Shown piece by piece: positions 26,863 through 34,687 of a DNA stretch of 64,000 bases (positions are counted from its first letter, which is position 1; every line of letters starts with the position of its first letter). The notes beneath the pieces were generated by a model. The model saw only the letters and a list, made by a program, of their open reading frames with translations. It searched no databases and was not told the DNA's origin. Source of the stretch: Myxococcota bacterium (GTDB lineage Bacteria; Myxococcota_A; Bradymonadia; UBA7976; UBA1532); contig JAKLJY010000011.1 of the NCBI GenBank assembly GCA_023150895.1, positions 36,129 through 100,128 of the forward strand. The letters are read 5' to 3'. A program made the position numbers and the translations under genes.

Positions 26863-27525
26863 TCAGTTCCAGGTCGCGGTGCATTGAAGCCCGAAGGTGC
26901 CATTGTGCCATGTGATGTCGTCCTGATCCTGGATCCTGCTGAAGTGGGCGTTGGCGGCGATGCCGATGCCCCACTCGGGCGCGATCCACCATTCTTTTCC
27001 GAGCGTGAGGGTGCCCCCGAAGCCGACATCCGTCCGGAACGGGGTGTGTGCGCCTCTCTCGTGATCGCGCCTCTGCTCCTGCACGGATGCCCAAACAGCC
27101 GCGAACGCCAGGCTCACGTAGAGGTTCTCCTCGAGGAACGTCCAGCGCGTGCCCGCTCCGGCCGACGAGAGGCGGGCGCTGACGTCGAAGTCTGCATCGG
27201 CATACGCGCCGTTCGGATGGAAACTCGGCGCCCAGAGGGCTGTCTCTCCCAACTCCGCATAGACGGCCAGACGCTGGTCGAGGGAGTATCCGAACGCCGC
27301 ATTGAAGACGGTGCCCTCGCCCTGGATGAGCAAGGGGGCCGAGGTCAGGCGCCCATAGGTGATGCCGAAGCGGGCATTGGCGAAGAAACCGTCGTGGGTT
27401 TCGGGCTGACTGGCCGACGCGCTGGTCGCGAGCAGCGCGACGGTTGGGAGCACGACGGCGAAGGCGAAGGTTCGGTAGACTGAGGTCGACATCGGCGGGG
27501 AGCCTACATCCAGCCGAGGCGTCAT
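26863..27525 (-). CDS. Putative outer-membrane beta-barrel protein
   Basis: Protein of 220 residues with a signal peptide (VVLPTVALLATSASAS). Alternating strands follow (FGITYGRLTSAPLLIQGEG, LAVYAELGETALWAP, NLYVSLAFAAVWASV, GIGIAANAHFSRIQ) ending in an aromatic-rich C-terminus (TFGLQCTATWN), as in small outer-membrane barrels. The ATG at 27525 overlaps the upstream gene's stop (ATGA), favouring coupling; ATG 27492 would give a shorter signal peptide and is possible. No specific family is recognised. The 194-bp gap at 26669-26862 shows nothing I can name. Confidence 0.7.
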   Translation of the reverse strand: MTPRLDVGSPPMSTSVYRTFAFAVVLPTVALLATSASASQPETHDGFFANARFGITYGRLTSAPLLIQGEGTVFNAAFGYSLDQRLAVYAELGETALWAPSFHPNGAYADADFDVSARLSSAGAGTRWTFLEENLYVSLAFAAVWASVQEQRRDHERGAHTPFRTDVGFGGTLTLGKEWWIAPEWGIGIAANAHFSRIQDQDDITWHNGTFGLQCTATWN

Positions 27526-29264
27526 TCCAACAGGGGCAAGACCGGCTGCAACGACTCGGCCAAGTGAGGCACGAGCGACGGCAAGATCGGTCGTCCCGCG
27601 CCGCCGATGTGGAGCACCAGATGGGCTTGCCCTGGCCCGACGCGCTCGACCACGGTCACGGTTCTCACGTCCGTGGCCAAGCCCGAGACCAATGCCCGGA
27701 CAAAGGCCGGCCAGAGGTCGTCCGCCGAAGTGCCAGGCACCTCGGCTGCCGAGGTGCCAGGCACTTCGGCAACTGGACCCTCGGCATGTCCAATGATCGT
27801 CGTGAGCTCGTCGGATCGTGGCACCGTTCCTCGACGGCGCGCCAACTCCAACGCAGCGCTCAACGGAGCATCACCGGTCCCGCAAAGGAGAAGCTGCTGG
27901 ACGACGGCGCATGCCAGCCTTTCCGGTGTCTCGAGACGCCAGCACGGGACGCCGCTGCAGCTACCCGTGTCGACGACCGCTTTGGACGCAGAGTCGACAC
28001 CGTTCAGGGTCGCAAGCAACTCCGGAACCGCAATCCGTGATGCGCCGCGTGTTCCGAGATCGACCAGAGTCAAGACCGCGCTCGCCCCACCAACACCACC
28101 CGCAGGCGCCGGATATCCGGCAACCAGCACGCTGCGGAGGGACCCTTCAGTCTCGAACATGACGGGAATCAGGTGAGTTTCGAGGGCACGGGTGACGTTC
28201 TCGGGCCACGAGGCCGCCCTGCTCTCGCTCAATCGACGCGCCATGTGTGCCACCATCTCGAGGCCTCTCCTCGAGATGGGTGCCGACGCCGTGAAGCTGG
28301 TTCCCGCGGGCACGACTGCGAAGAGTTCCTCGAGACTCACCGTGTCTGTGCTCCGTGCCCGCAAGTCCGGCTCATCGACGACGCGCGAAACGACGTCGAG
28401 GCGAGCGGTATCCCCGACCGCGCTGACGGACGCAACGGACTCACCGGCATGCCAAGCGGGCCCCACGGCGCCGAGCAACGTTGAAAGAGGTCGGTCCGGC
28501 GCGATGTTCCGGGCGTCCGCCCCCGCCGAAGCACCCGGCTTCCACATAACGACGCTCGCCGATCGCGGCGTGGGAAGTGCCCGGGCACGCTGAATCCACA
28601 CGGGCGCTCCATCGAAGCCGGCCTGAAGCTGATTGTCGATGACCTCCGCGGGGGTGTCCGGCCGCGAGATGACGACCTGCAGGTGTGCAGGATGCAGCAC
28701 GACCGTAAATCGCGCGGCCTCTGTCACCAGGGACCTCGCTTCGCGACCCTGTAGCGAAACGGTCTTGCCGGGGACTCCGGTGCTGCGTTCGAGGAGCTCT
28801 GCGAGCGCGCGCGGCTCCCGGCTGGCGACGACCGCGATGACGAGGTCGCCAGGAAGCAAGGCGACGACCATGCTCTGGTCGACGTCCATTCCGATTCGAT
28901 CCAGGCCGGGCAGGTCGGTGAGCGGCACGTCTGCGATGTTCCAGGCGCGCGCGAGGGCTTGGCCTGCCGGGGTCGAAAGCGCGGCCCTCAGCCCGAGGGA
29001 CTCGACGGCCTCCCGCCACGCCCGAAAGACCACGACCAGTTCGGCGTCTGCCGGGACGAATGCGGCGGCGCGGCTCAGAATCGGTCGTCCGTCCTCCAAA
29101 GGGCCCAGCGGCGGGACCGCCGGCAAGACGCTGGGACGTGCGGCCTGGGACGCACCCGTCGCGGTCGCGGGCGACTTCGGTCGCTCACACGACGAGCACC
29201 CCGATATCGCGGTGAGGGCCGCAAACGTGACTACGGAAACCGGATAGATCGAGGCACATCGCAT
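27522..29264 (-). CDS. Lipoprotein of unknown function (DUF3352-like pattern)
   Basis: Lipoprotein of 580 residues with lipobox ISGC. The pattern of a protein that samples two symmetrical halves is visible: AAAFVPADAELVVVFRAW, MVVALLPGDLVIAVVASRE, ELLERSTGVPGKTVSLQGRE and LHPAHLQVVISRPDT. This resembles large Myxococcota surface proteins of the DUF3352 type, but I hold the assignment loosely. Near the C-terminus two adjoining repeat units encode AEVPGTSAAEVPGTSA. The stop overlaps the next gene. Upstream lies the repeat array and the RAYT-like gene, transcribed divergently. Confidence 0.65.
   Translation of the reverse strand: MRCASIYPVSVVTFAALTAISGCSSCERPKSPATATGASQAARPSVLPAVPPLGPLEDGRPILSRAAAFVPADAELVVVFRAWREAVESLGLRAALSTPAGQALARAWNIADVPLTDLPGLDRIGMDVDQSMVVALLPGDLVIAVVASREPRALAELLERSTGVPGKTVSLQGREARSLVTEAARFTVVLHPAHLQVVISRPDTPAEVIDNQLQAGFDGAPVWIQRARALPTPRSASVVMWKPGASAGADARNIAPDRPLSTLLGAVGPAWHAGESVASVSAVGDTARLDVVSRVVDEPDLRARSTDTVSLEELFAVVPAGTSFTASAPISRRGLEMVAHMARRLSESRAASWPENVTRALETHLIPVMFETEGSLRSVLVAGYPAPAGGVGGASAVLTLVDLGTRGASRIAVPELLATLNGVDSASKAVVDTGSCSGVPCWRLETPERLACAVVQQLLLCGTGDAPLSAALELARRRGTVPRSDELTTIIGHAEGPVAEVPGTSAAEVPGTSADDLWPAFVRALVSGLATDVRTVTVVERVGPGQAHLVLHIGGAGRPILPSLVPHLAESLQPVLPLLE
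27724..27770. repeat. Inverted pair of dispersed-repeat units (BIME-like palindrome)
   Basis: CGAAGTGCCAGGCACCTCG (27726-27744) and CGAGGTGCCAGGCACTTCG (27750-27768) face each other across five bases, forming a nearly perfect 47-bp palindrome inside a coding region. Both units are read as EVPGTS from the minus strand. Confidence 0.93.
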
Positions 29265-29367
29265 GGCGCCATCATAGAAGGCTTGCCTCGGCGCAGCTAC
29301 GTGCCGTTGGCGCGGCATTCGGAATCGGAAGGTCCACCTCGGAGCCCGCTGAGGTGGGCGGCCAGGA

Positions 29368-29602
29368 CCGGTGCCAGGCACTTCGGCTCGGGACAGGTGC
29401 CAAGCACTTCGGCTCGGGACCGGGACAGGTGCCAGGCACTTCGGCTCGGGACAGGTGCCAGGCACTTCGGCTCGGGACAGGTGCCGGGACAGGTGCCGGG
29501 CACCTCGGCAAGACAGAACAGGTGCAGAACAGGTGCCGGGCACTTCGGCGGGGCAGAACAGGTGCCGGGCATCTCGGCAGGGCATCTCGGCAGGCACCTC
29601 GG
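29368..29602 (-). repeat. Dispersed-repeat array immediately upstream of the RAYT-like gene
   Basis: At least seven full or near-full units with left flank CAGGTGCC and centres CAGGC, CAAGC or CGGGC, separated by TCGGGACAGG or GGGCAGAACAG spacers. The left flank distinguishes this array from all others in the window. The array ends 85 bp before the transposase start. Confidence 0.9.
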
Positions 29603-29686
29603 CAGCGCTTTCTCCAGTTTCTGTGCGACATCGCCGCCAAGCGGCCGAAGATCTCAATAGTAGACCACGCAACGCCGGAGTCGCAG

Positions 29687-30673
29687 ATGGCGCGTCCTCT
29701 TTCGTTTCAGTCGGAGCCGTGGCAGGTCTTCGAGGTGACCACGCGGTGTATCCACGGCCGGTTCCTGTTGACGCCGAGTGCCGAATCGAACCGTCGGGTG
29801 CTCGGCGTCCTCGGTCGGGCCCAGGAGCTGTACGGCGAGCATGTCCGTGTCCACATGGTTGCTGGCACCTCGAATCATCTGCACTTCCTCATCTCGTCCA
29901 GGGATGCCGCTTGGCGTGCCCGATTCAAAGCGCACGTGAAGACCAACCTTTCCAAGGAACTCGGCGACCTCCATGGATGGACCGAGCACCTGTTCGGTCG
30001 TCGCGCGCGCGACATCCCGGTGCTCGACGACGCCGCACTCCTGGATCGGGTTCGCTACTTCCTTGCGCATGGCGTCAAGGAAGGGCTGGTCGCGCGGCCT
30101 GAGGACTGGCCTGGGCCCGCCTGGGTCCGGGCGTTGACGGCGGGGGAGCAGCTCGTCGGAGTCTGGTATCGCCGTACGGACTACTACCACCGGGCGCGCT
30201 GCTGGGCGCGCCGCAAGGAACCAGGCGCCACGCCCCGCCCGATGCTCGAGGACTTTGGCGAGGAGAAGGTGGTCAAGCTGGACCCATTGCCGATCTGGGC
30301 GGACTTGCCGCCGGAGGAACGTGCTGCGCGGTTCCAGGCCATCGTCGACGACATTGTTGTGAAGACCGACGGCGTGCCCTCTCCGATGCCGTACGGGGCG
30401 ACTACGGTCAGCGGAACCGCGCGACCGGCGGTCGGGGTCGACGCGATTCTCCGCCAGGATCCGCACCGTCGGCCGGAGCGTTCGGTGCGTCGGGTGGCGC
30501 CCTGGGTTCATGCGACGTGCGCAGCGGTACGCGAGAGCTGGATGGAGGCGTACCGCTCGTTCGTCGCCGCGTGGAGGTCTCGGACGCCAGGGGTTCGGGA
30601 CGGGGCCTCGCTGAGTACGTTGCCGGGAGGCGGCGTGCTCGTTCCGCCGGTCATGGCCCTGGTCGGTTCATGA
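29687..30673 (+). CDS. RAYT-like HUH transposase (IS200-like Y1)
   Basis: Protein of 328 residues from ATG 29687 (CCGGAG 6 bp upstream). It fits REP-associated tyrosine transposases: an N-terminal TTRCIHGRFLLTPS, a VLGVLGRAQELYGEHVRVHM helix, the HUH metal motif in SNHLHFLIS, then HGWTEHLFGRRARDIPVLDD and FLAHGVKEGLVARPEDWPGP. The latter matches the conserved C-terminal half of single-domain RAYTs. The catalytic Tyr is probably in WYRRTDYYHRAR. RAYTs are usually single-copy, not flanked by IS ends, and associated with palindromic REPs; here an array lies directly upstream. Its cognate repeat is inferred, not shown. Confidence 0.85.
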   Translation: MARPLSFQSEPWQVFEVTTRCIHGRFLLTPSAESNRRVLGVLGRAQELYGEHVRVHMVAGTSNHLHFLISSRDAAWRARFKAHVKTNLSKELGDLHGWTEHLFGRRARDIPVLDDAALLDRVRYFLAHGVKEGLVARPEDWPGPAWVRALTAGEQLVGVWYRRTDYYHRARCWARRKEPGATPRPMLEDFGEEKVVKLDPLPIWADLPPEERAARFQAIVDDIVVKTDGVPSPMPYGATTVSGTARPAVGVDAILRQDPHRRPERSVRRVAPWVHATCAAVRESWMEAYRSFVAAWRSRTPGVRDGASLSTLPGGGVLVPPVMALVGS

Positions 30674-30734
30674 TGAATGACCTGTCGAGGGGCCGGTGCC
30701 CGAGGAGCCTTCACCGGGGTGGCGGAACCCCACC

Positions 30735-30763
30735 TTGACGCCCCACCCCTCGGGCCCTATCTT
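30735..30763 (+). promoter_or_regulatory. Sigma70-type promoter for ffh
   Basis: TTGACG (30735-30740), exactly 17 bp, then TATCTT (30758-30763), about 42 bp before the ffh start. A short GGGGT...ACCCC hairpin at about 30717-30732 just upstream could end transcription of the transposase gene. Confidence 0.65.
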
Positions 30764-30804
30764 TTCGCGCCTTTTGTCGCGCTCCACCGTCGAGGAATCC
30801 CCGC

Positions 30805-32481
30805 ATGCTCGAGACCATCAGCAAAGGCTTCCGTTCGGTCAAGCACCGCTTCCAGGGGAAGCGGGAGCTGACGCCCGAGAACATCGAGGAGGCGTTGCGC
30901 GACATCCGGGTGTCGCTCCTCGAGGCGGACGTCGACTTCAAGGTCGTGCGGCAGTTCGTCGCGGCCGTCAAGGAGAAGGCTGTCGGCGAGGTCGTGCGGA
31001 TTGAAGCGAAGACCGGTACCGGCGAGAAGATCAAGGTCAACCCCGGTGACCACTTCATCCACCTCTGCCATGAGGAGCTTCAGGGCCTGATGGGCCCGGT
31101 GGATACCACCCTGAAGTTCGGGGCGGGTGTCACGAAGGTCATGATGGTCGGCCTTCAGGGTTCGGGCAAGACGACCACGACGGGGAAACTCGCCCGCATG
31201 CTCATCGAGAAGGGCCGCAAGCCCCTGCTCGTCGCGGCGGACATCTATCGGCCCGCTGCAGTGGATCAGCTCAAGGTGCTCGGTCAGCGCCTCGGCGTCC
31301 CGGTCTATCACGAGCCCAACCAGAAGCCGCCCCATATCTGCCAAGCCGCTGTGGACTTCGCACGGGCCAAGGGTCGAGACGTCGTGATCTTCGACACAGC
31401 CGGCCGACTCGCAATCGACGAAGAGCTCATGACTGAGCTCGACGACATCAAGAAGCGGACGCGCCCCGACAACATCCTGCTCGTCGTCGACTCGATGATC
31501 GGGCAGGACGCGGTCCGAACGGCGAAGACGTTCGACGAGCGAATCGGGATCTCCGGCTTCATCATGACGAAGCTCGACGGTGACGCCCGCGGCGGCGCAG
31601 CGTTGTCGATCAAAGCGGTGACGGGTAAGCCGATCAAGTTCCTCGGCATGGGCGAGAACCTCGACGCGCTCGAGGAATTCCGGCCCGAGGGCCTCGCCGG
31701 ACGCATCATGGGCTTCGGCGATGTCGTCGGGCTGATGACCGACTTCCAGAAGGTCGTCGACGAGGAGACGGCGGAAGCCGACGCCCGCAAACTGCTCTCA
31801 GGCAAGTTCAACATGTGGGACTTCCTCGAGCAGATCCGGACGATCCGCAAGATGGGTCCCCTCAAGGACCTCCTCGAGAAGCTGCCTTTCTTTGCCGACA
31901 GCCTCCCCGAGGGCGTCAATATCGATGACAAGGCACTGACCCGCATCGAGGCGATGATCCAGTCGATGACGGCGCAGGAGCGCGACAGGCCCGAGCTGAT
32001 CGAGAAGCAGCCGCGGCGTGCGCTGCGGATTGGGAAAGGGTCGGGCATCCCGGCGCAGGAGATCGTCGAACTCGTCCAGCGATTCAAAGCGATGCGGAAG
32101 ATCATGGGCGCCATCGGGTCACCGGGCGGTGGGGGGCTCTTGAGTCGCCTGCCGGGCTTCAAGCAGATGTCTCAGCTCTCTCAGCTGAAGAACATGGACC
32201 TCGGGAGCGTACTCGGAGACCTCGGCGGCGCAGGTGGCCTCGGAAAGCTGGGTCTTCCGGGCATGGGGGGCATGGGCGGGCTGCCAGGCATGGGGGGCGG
32301 GATGCCCACGGCCGAACAGCTGCGCGAGATGCTTCCAGGGCTGCCGAAAGGCTACCTGCCTCCCGGCATGCCTGGGGCGCCGCGGAAGAACACGGCGAGC
32401 ACCCAGGCCAAGAAGGAAGCGGAACGCAAGAAGCAGAAGGCCGCGAAGGCCAGTCGCAAGCAGCAACGCAAGAAGAAGTAG
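30805..32481 (+). CDS. ffh: Signal recognition particle protein Ffh
   Basis: GTPase subunit of the signal recognition particle, which targets nascent membrane proteins to FtsY and SecYEG. Product is 558 residues, longer than the usual 450. The N domain is followed by the G domain with GLQGSGKTTTTGKLA, FDTAGRLAIDEEL and TKLDGDARGGAALS. The Met-rich M domain comes next (MIQSMTAQERDRPE, MRKIMGAIG). The extra length is a Gly/Met-rich and Lys/Gln-rich C-terminal tail (LGLPGMGGMGGLPGMGGG), which is common in some bacteria. No 4.5S RNA gene was found nearby. Confidence 0.96.
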   Translation: MLETISKGFRSVKHRFQGKRELTPENIEEALRDIRVSLLEADVDFKVVRQFVAAVKEKAVGEVVRIEAKTGTGEKIKVNPGDHFIHLCHEELQGLMGPVDTTLKFGAGVTKVMMVGLQGSGKTTTTGKLARMLIEKGRKPLLVAADIYRPAAVDQLKVLGQRLGVPVYHEPNQKPPHICQAAVDFARAKGRDVVIFDTAGRLAIDEELMTELDDIKKRTRPDNILLVVDSMIGQDAVRTAKTFDERIGISGFIMTKLDGDARGGAALSIKAVTGKPIKFLGMGENLDALEEFRPEGLAGRIMGFGDVVGLMTDFQKVVDEETAEADARKLLSGKFNMWDFLEQIRTIRKMGPLKDLLEKLPFFADSLPEGVNIDDKALTRIEAMIQSMTAQERDRPELIEKQPRRALRIGKGSGIPAQEIVELVQRFKAMRKIMGAIGSPGGGGLLSRLPGFKQMSQLSQLKNMDLGSVLGDLGGAGGLGKLGLPGMGGMGGLPGMGGGMPTAEQLREMLPGLPKGYLPPGMPGAPRKNTASTQAKKEAERKKQKAAKASRKQQRKKK

Positions 32482-32483
32482 CG

Positions 32484-33341
32484 ATGGCCGAGTCCCTTTC
32501 GGCCTCAGAGGTCGCATGCGAGACGCATCCCGAACGCGCCGCCATTGCGCTTTGTGTCGATTGCGAGCGACGACTGTGTGGCGCTTGCAGACATGTGGGT
32601 CACGACGCGCTTTCGCGTTGCTCCGCGTGCCTCGATCTGTCTCGTAGACCGATGCGTGTCGAGTCGCCGTCGTCGGCCGACGACGCTTCGCGCTCGCATC
32701 CCCCCCCGGAATCGCCGCAGATCGCCGCTGGCGCGCTTCCCTTCGATGTCCGCGACGCGCTCGAGCCCATCCCCTGGGAGCAAGCAGATCGTTACAGCTC
32801 CGGCCTCGCGATGTGGCTGACACTTGTCGCGATTCTGAAGAACCCGCTTCTTGCGGTGGCCCGAATTCCGTGGAATCGACAGGACTTCGTCGCTCCGTTG
32901 GTGCTCTGCGTGACGTCCGGCATCCTCGGGCATGTCGGGATCTTGTCGACGGCGTTCATTTTCGCCGACGTCGACGCGGTCCTCGGGCCTCGCTTTGCAG
33001 AATATGGCGTTTCTCCGGTCGCGGGTGCCCTGTTGTCACTCATGACCGTCCCCCTCGGACTCGTGTTGCGGCTCTACGTGACCAGCGCGATGGCGCACTT
33101 CATCCTGAAGGCGGTGGGAGCGACGCAACGGAACTACGAGGCGACCTTCCGGATCTATGCCTACGCCGGCACCTGCTCCCTGCTCGCGCTGCTGCCGGGG
33201 GTGGGAGCGCCTGTTTCCATGGCCATGACGTTGCTCGTGGTGCTTCTCGGGATGCGAGTCGCGCATCGCGCGACGCCCGGACAGTCGTTTCTGGGGGCGG
33301 CACCGCACTTTCTGGGGTTGCTGCTCGACTCCGGCGTCTGA
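32484..33341 (+). CDS. Zinc-finger plus Yip1-like membrane protein
   Basis: Protein of 285 residues starting 2 bp after the ffh stop, so cotranscribed. The N-terminus has a B-box-like zinc-binding array (CETHPERAAIALCVDCERRLC, shortened here: CVDCERRLC, then CRHVGHDALSRCSAC). After a Pro/Ser linker come four or five hydrophobic helices (APLVLCVTSGILGHVG, SLMTVPLGLVLRLYVTSAMA, LLALLPGVGAPVSMAMTLLV) in a Yip1-like arrangement. Function unknown. Wobble GC is visibly lower than in the window's first 20 kb. Confidence 0.75.
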   Translation: MAESLSASEVACETHPERAAIALCVDCERRLCGACRHVGHDALSRCSACLDLSRRPMRVESPSSADDASRSHPPPESPQIAAGALPFDVRDALEPIPWEQADRYSSGLAMWLTLVAILKNPLLAVARIPWNRQDFVAPLVLCVTSGILGHVGILSTAFIFADVDAVLGPRFAEYGVSPVAGALLSLMTVPLGLVLRLYVTSAMAHFILKAVGATQRNYEATFRIYAYAGTCSLLALLPGVGAPVSMAMTLLVVLLGMRVAHRATPGQSFLGAAPHFLGLLLDSGV

Positions 33342-33366
33342 GCACCCGTGGCTACGCGACCCACGA

Positions 33367-33472
33367 TGAGGTGCCAAGCACTTCGGCGGGAGGAAGTGCC
33401 CGGACGAAGTGCCAGGCACTTCGGCGGCGACCTTCCCGGACCAAGTGCCCGGACGAAGTGCCAGGCACCTCG
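33367..33472. repeat. Three dispersed-repeat units, one a perfect palindrome
   Basis: Units lie at 33367-33385, 33405-33423 and 33454-33472, with partial GGAAGTGCC and CCAAGTGCC copies between. The middle unit CGAAGTGCCAGGCACTTCG is a perfect palindrome around the central A. They occupy the gap between the Yip1-like gene and the first glycosyltransferase. Confidence 0.9.
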
Positions 33473-33523
33473 GCGGCGACCCTCTCGATTGAATGCTCAT
33501 CCGGGCTCCCCTGACGAGAGCAA

Positions 33524-34687
33524 ATGCGCGTACTGACGTTCTACATTGACCCCGTGGTCTATCGGGACCGCCTGCTCATGCTGCGAGCCGCGGCGCCTGA
33601 GGTCGGTCACATCGAGGTGCTGCTCGGCTGGGCGCCGCCCGGGCTCGTCGACGAATTGAGCACGCGGCACTTCACGCTGTCGCCGCTCGCGGAACGCCCA
33701 TTGCCGAGGTGGCAACGGGAACCGCTCATTCTCCGCGCCGTACTCGCGCGGACGGCGAGCGGCGGAGTCGATGTCGTCCACGACACGGCCGCTCACCTGC
33801 TCGCAGCATTCGCACTGCTTCGCCTGCTTCCCCGGCGTCCGCACTTGCTTTCATCGAGCTTCACGGCAGGTTACGAGTGGCATGAGGAGTTGCGCCGCCA
33901 GTTTCCCTACGAGTCGGCGTACTACTCCCGGGTGCGCTGGACGAGTTTCCTGCAAGAGCGGGCGATTTGTCGGCTTGCCGACGCGGTGACGGTGTTCGGT
34001 CAAGGACACGTCGAACGGGTTGCACGCAGCCACGGGGTGCCTGAGTCGCGGCTTCACAGCCTACCGAATTGCTGTGACCCCGCCATCTTCCGGCCCTATC
34101 CGCCGGACGTCGCCGCCACGGGATTTCCGCGCGGAACGAGGGTGCTCATCAACGTCGGCAACCAGTTCATCTACAAGGGGACTTGGGAACTCTTGCGCGC
34201 GTTCGCGATGATCACAGACGCGCACCCGAACGCACGTCTCCTCCTTGTCGGGAACATCCACGACGAGGAGGACGCGGCGTTGCGGGCCGAGCCCGCCCGG
34301 CTCGGGATCGAGGATCGCGTGCGATTCCTGGGAAAGTGTCCCCGGGACAAAGTTCCGCTTCTGCTCTCCAGCAGCGATGCATTCGTCTTTCCGTCCTATA
34401 CGGAAGGATCGCCTCGCGCGGTCCTGGAGGCGATGGCGTGTGGTCTGCCCGTCGTCGCAACCACCCTCGCCGGCATTCTCGCCGTCGACCCGGCCGCGGA
34501 GTTCACGCGATTCGTTCCGCGAGCAGATGCGGCGGCGCTCGCGGCTGCGCTCGATGCGCACCTGCGCTCCGCACCCGAAGACCGCGCCCGCCGAGGCGCC
34601 GCTGCTCGCGCCCGCTACCTCGCGTTCCACACGCCCGAAGCGGCGGCCGGGCCACTCGTGGCGCTCTACAGAAGGCTATGTGCCTGA
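33524..34687 (+). CDS. Group 1 (GT4-like) glycosyltransferase
   Basis: Cytosolic or membrane-associated sugar transferase of 387 residues with GT-B architecture. The N-terminal half holds DVVHDTAAHLLAAFALLR and FTAGYEWHEE. The C-terminal donor-binding half shows RVLINVGNQFIYKGTWELL, ARLLLVGNIHDEE, VRFLGKCPRDKVPLLLSSSD and AFVFPSYTEGSPRAVLEAMA. The latter includes the conserved EGSPRAVLEA donor motif. Stop and next start share one base (TGATG). Likely acts in surface polysaccharide or glycolipid synthesis; donor and acceptor are unknown. Confidence 0.88.
   Translation: MRVLTFYIDPVVYRDRLLMLRAAAPEVGHIEVLLGWAPPGLVDELSTRHFTLSPLAERPLPRWQREPLILRAVLARTASGGVDVVHDTAAHLLAAFALLRLLPRRPHLLSSSFTAGYEWHEELRRQFPYESAYYSRVRWTSFLQERAICRLADAVTVFGQGHVERVARSHGVPESRLHSLPNCCDPAIFRPYPPDVAATGFPRGTRVLINVGNQFIYKGTWELLRAFAMITDAHPNARLLLVGNIHDEEDAALRAEPARLGIEDRVRFLGKCPRDKVPLLLSSSDAFVFPSYTEGSPRAVLEAMACGLPVVATTLAGILAVDPAAEFTRFVPRADAAALAAALDAHLRSAPEDRARRGAAARARYLAFHTPEAAAGPLVALYRRLCA

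Larger units (their letters stand above)
29368..30673 (+). mobile_element. Putative REP/RAYT locus: array plus transposase
   Basis: The repeat array and RAYT-like gene form one unit with no recognisable insertion-sequence termini or target duplications on either side. The reading frame of the transposase stays open backwards through the array to about 29354. I treat it as the probable source locus of the window's repeats; this rests on proximity and on what is known of RAYT-REP pairs. Confidence 0.55.

Noticed and set aside
29861..29872. GCTGGCACCTCG within the RAYT-like gene just before the HUH motif
   Set aside because: Twelve bases match the repeat, but they encode AGTS beside the conserved NHLHF where related proteins have similar residues, so coincidence is likely.
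30674..30804. Search for a 4.5S RNA or other RNA gene near ffh
   Set aside because: No GGAAGG...GCAG-type SRP RNA core and no tRNA cloverleaf were seen here or elsewhere in the window.
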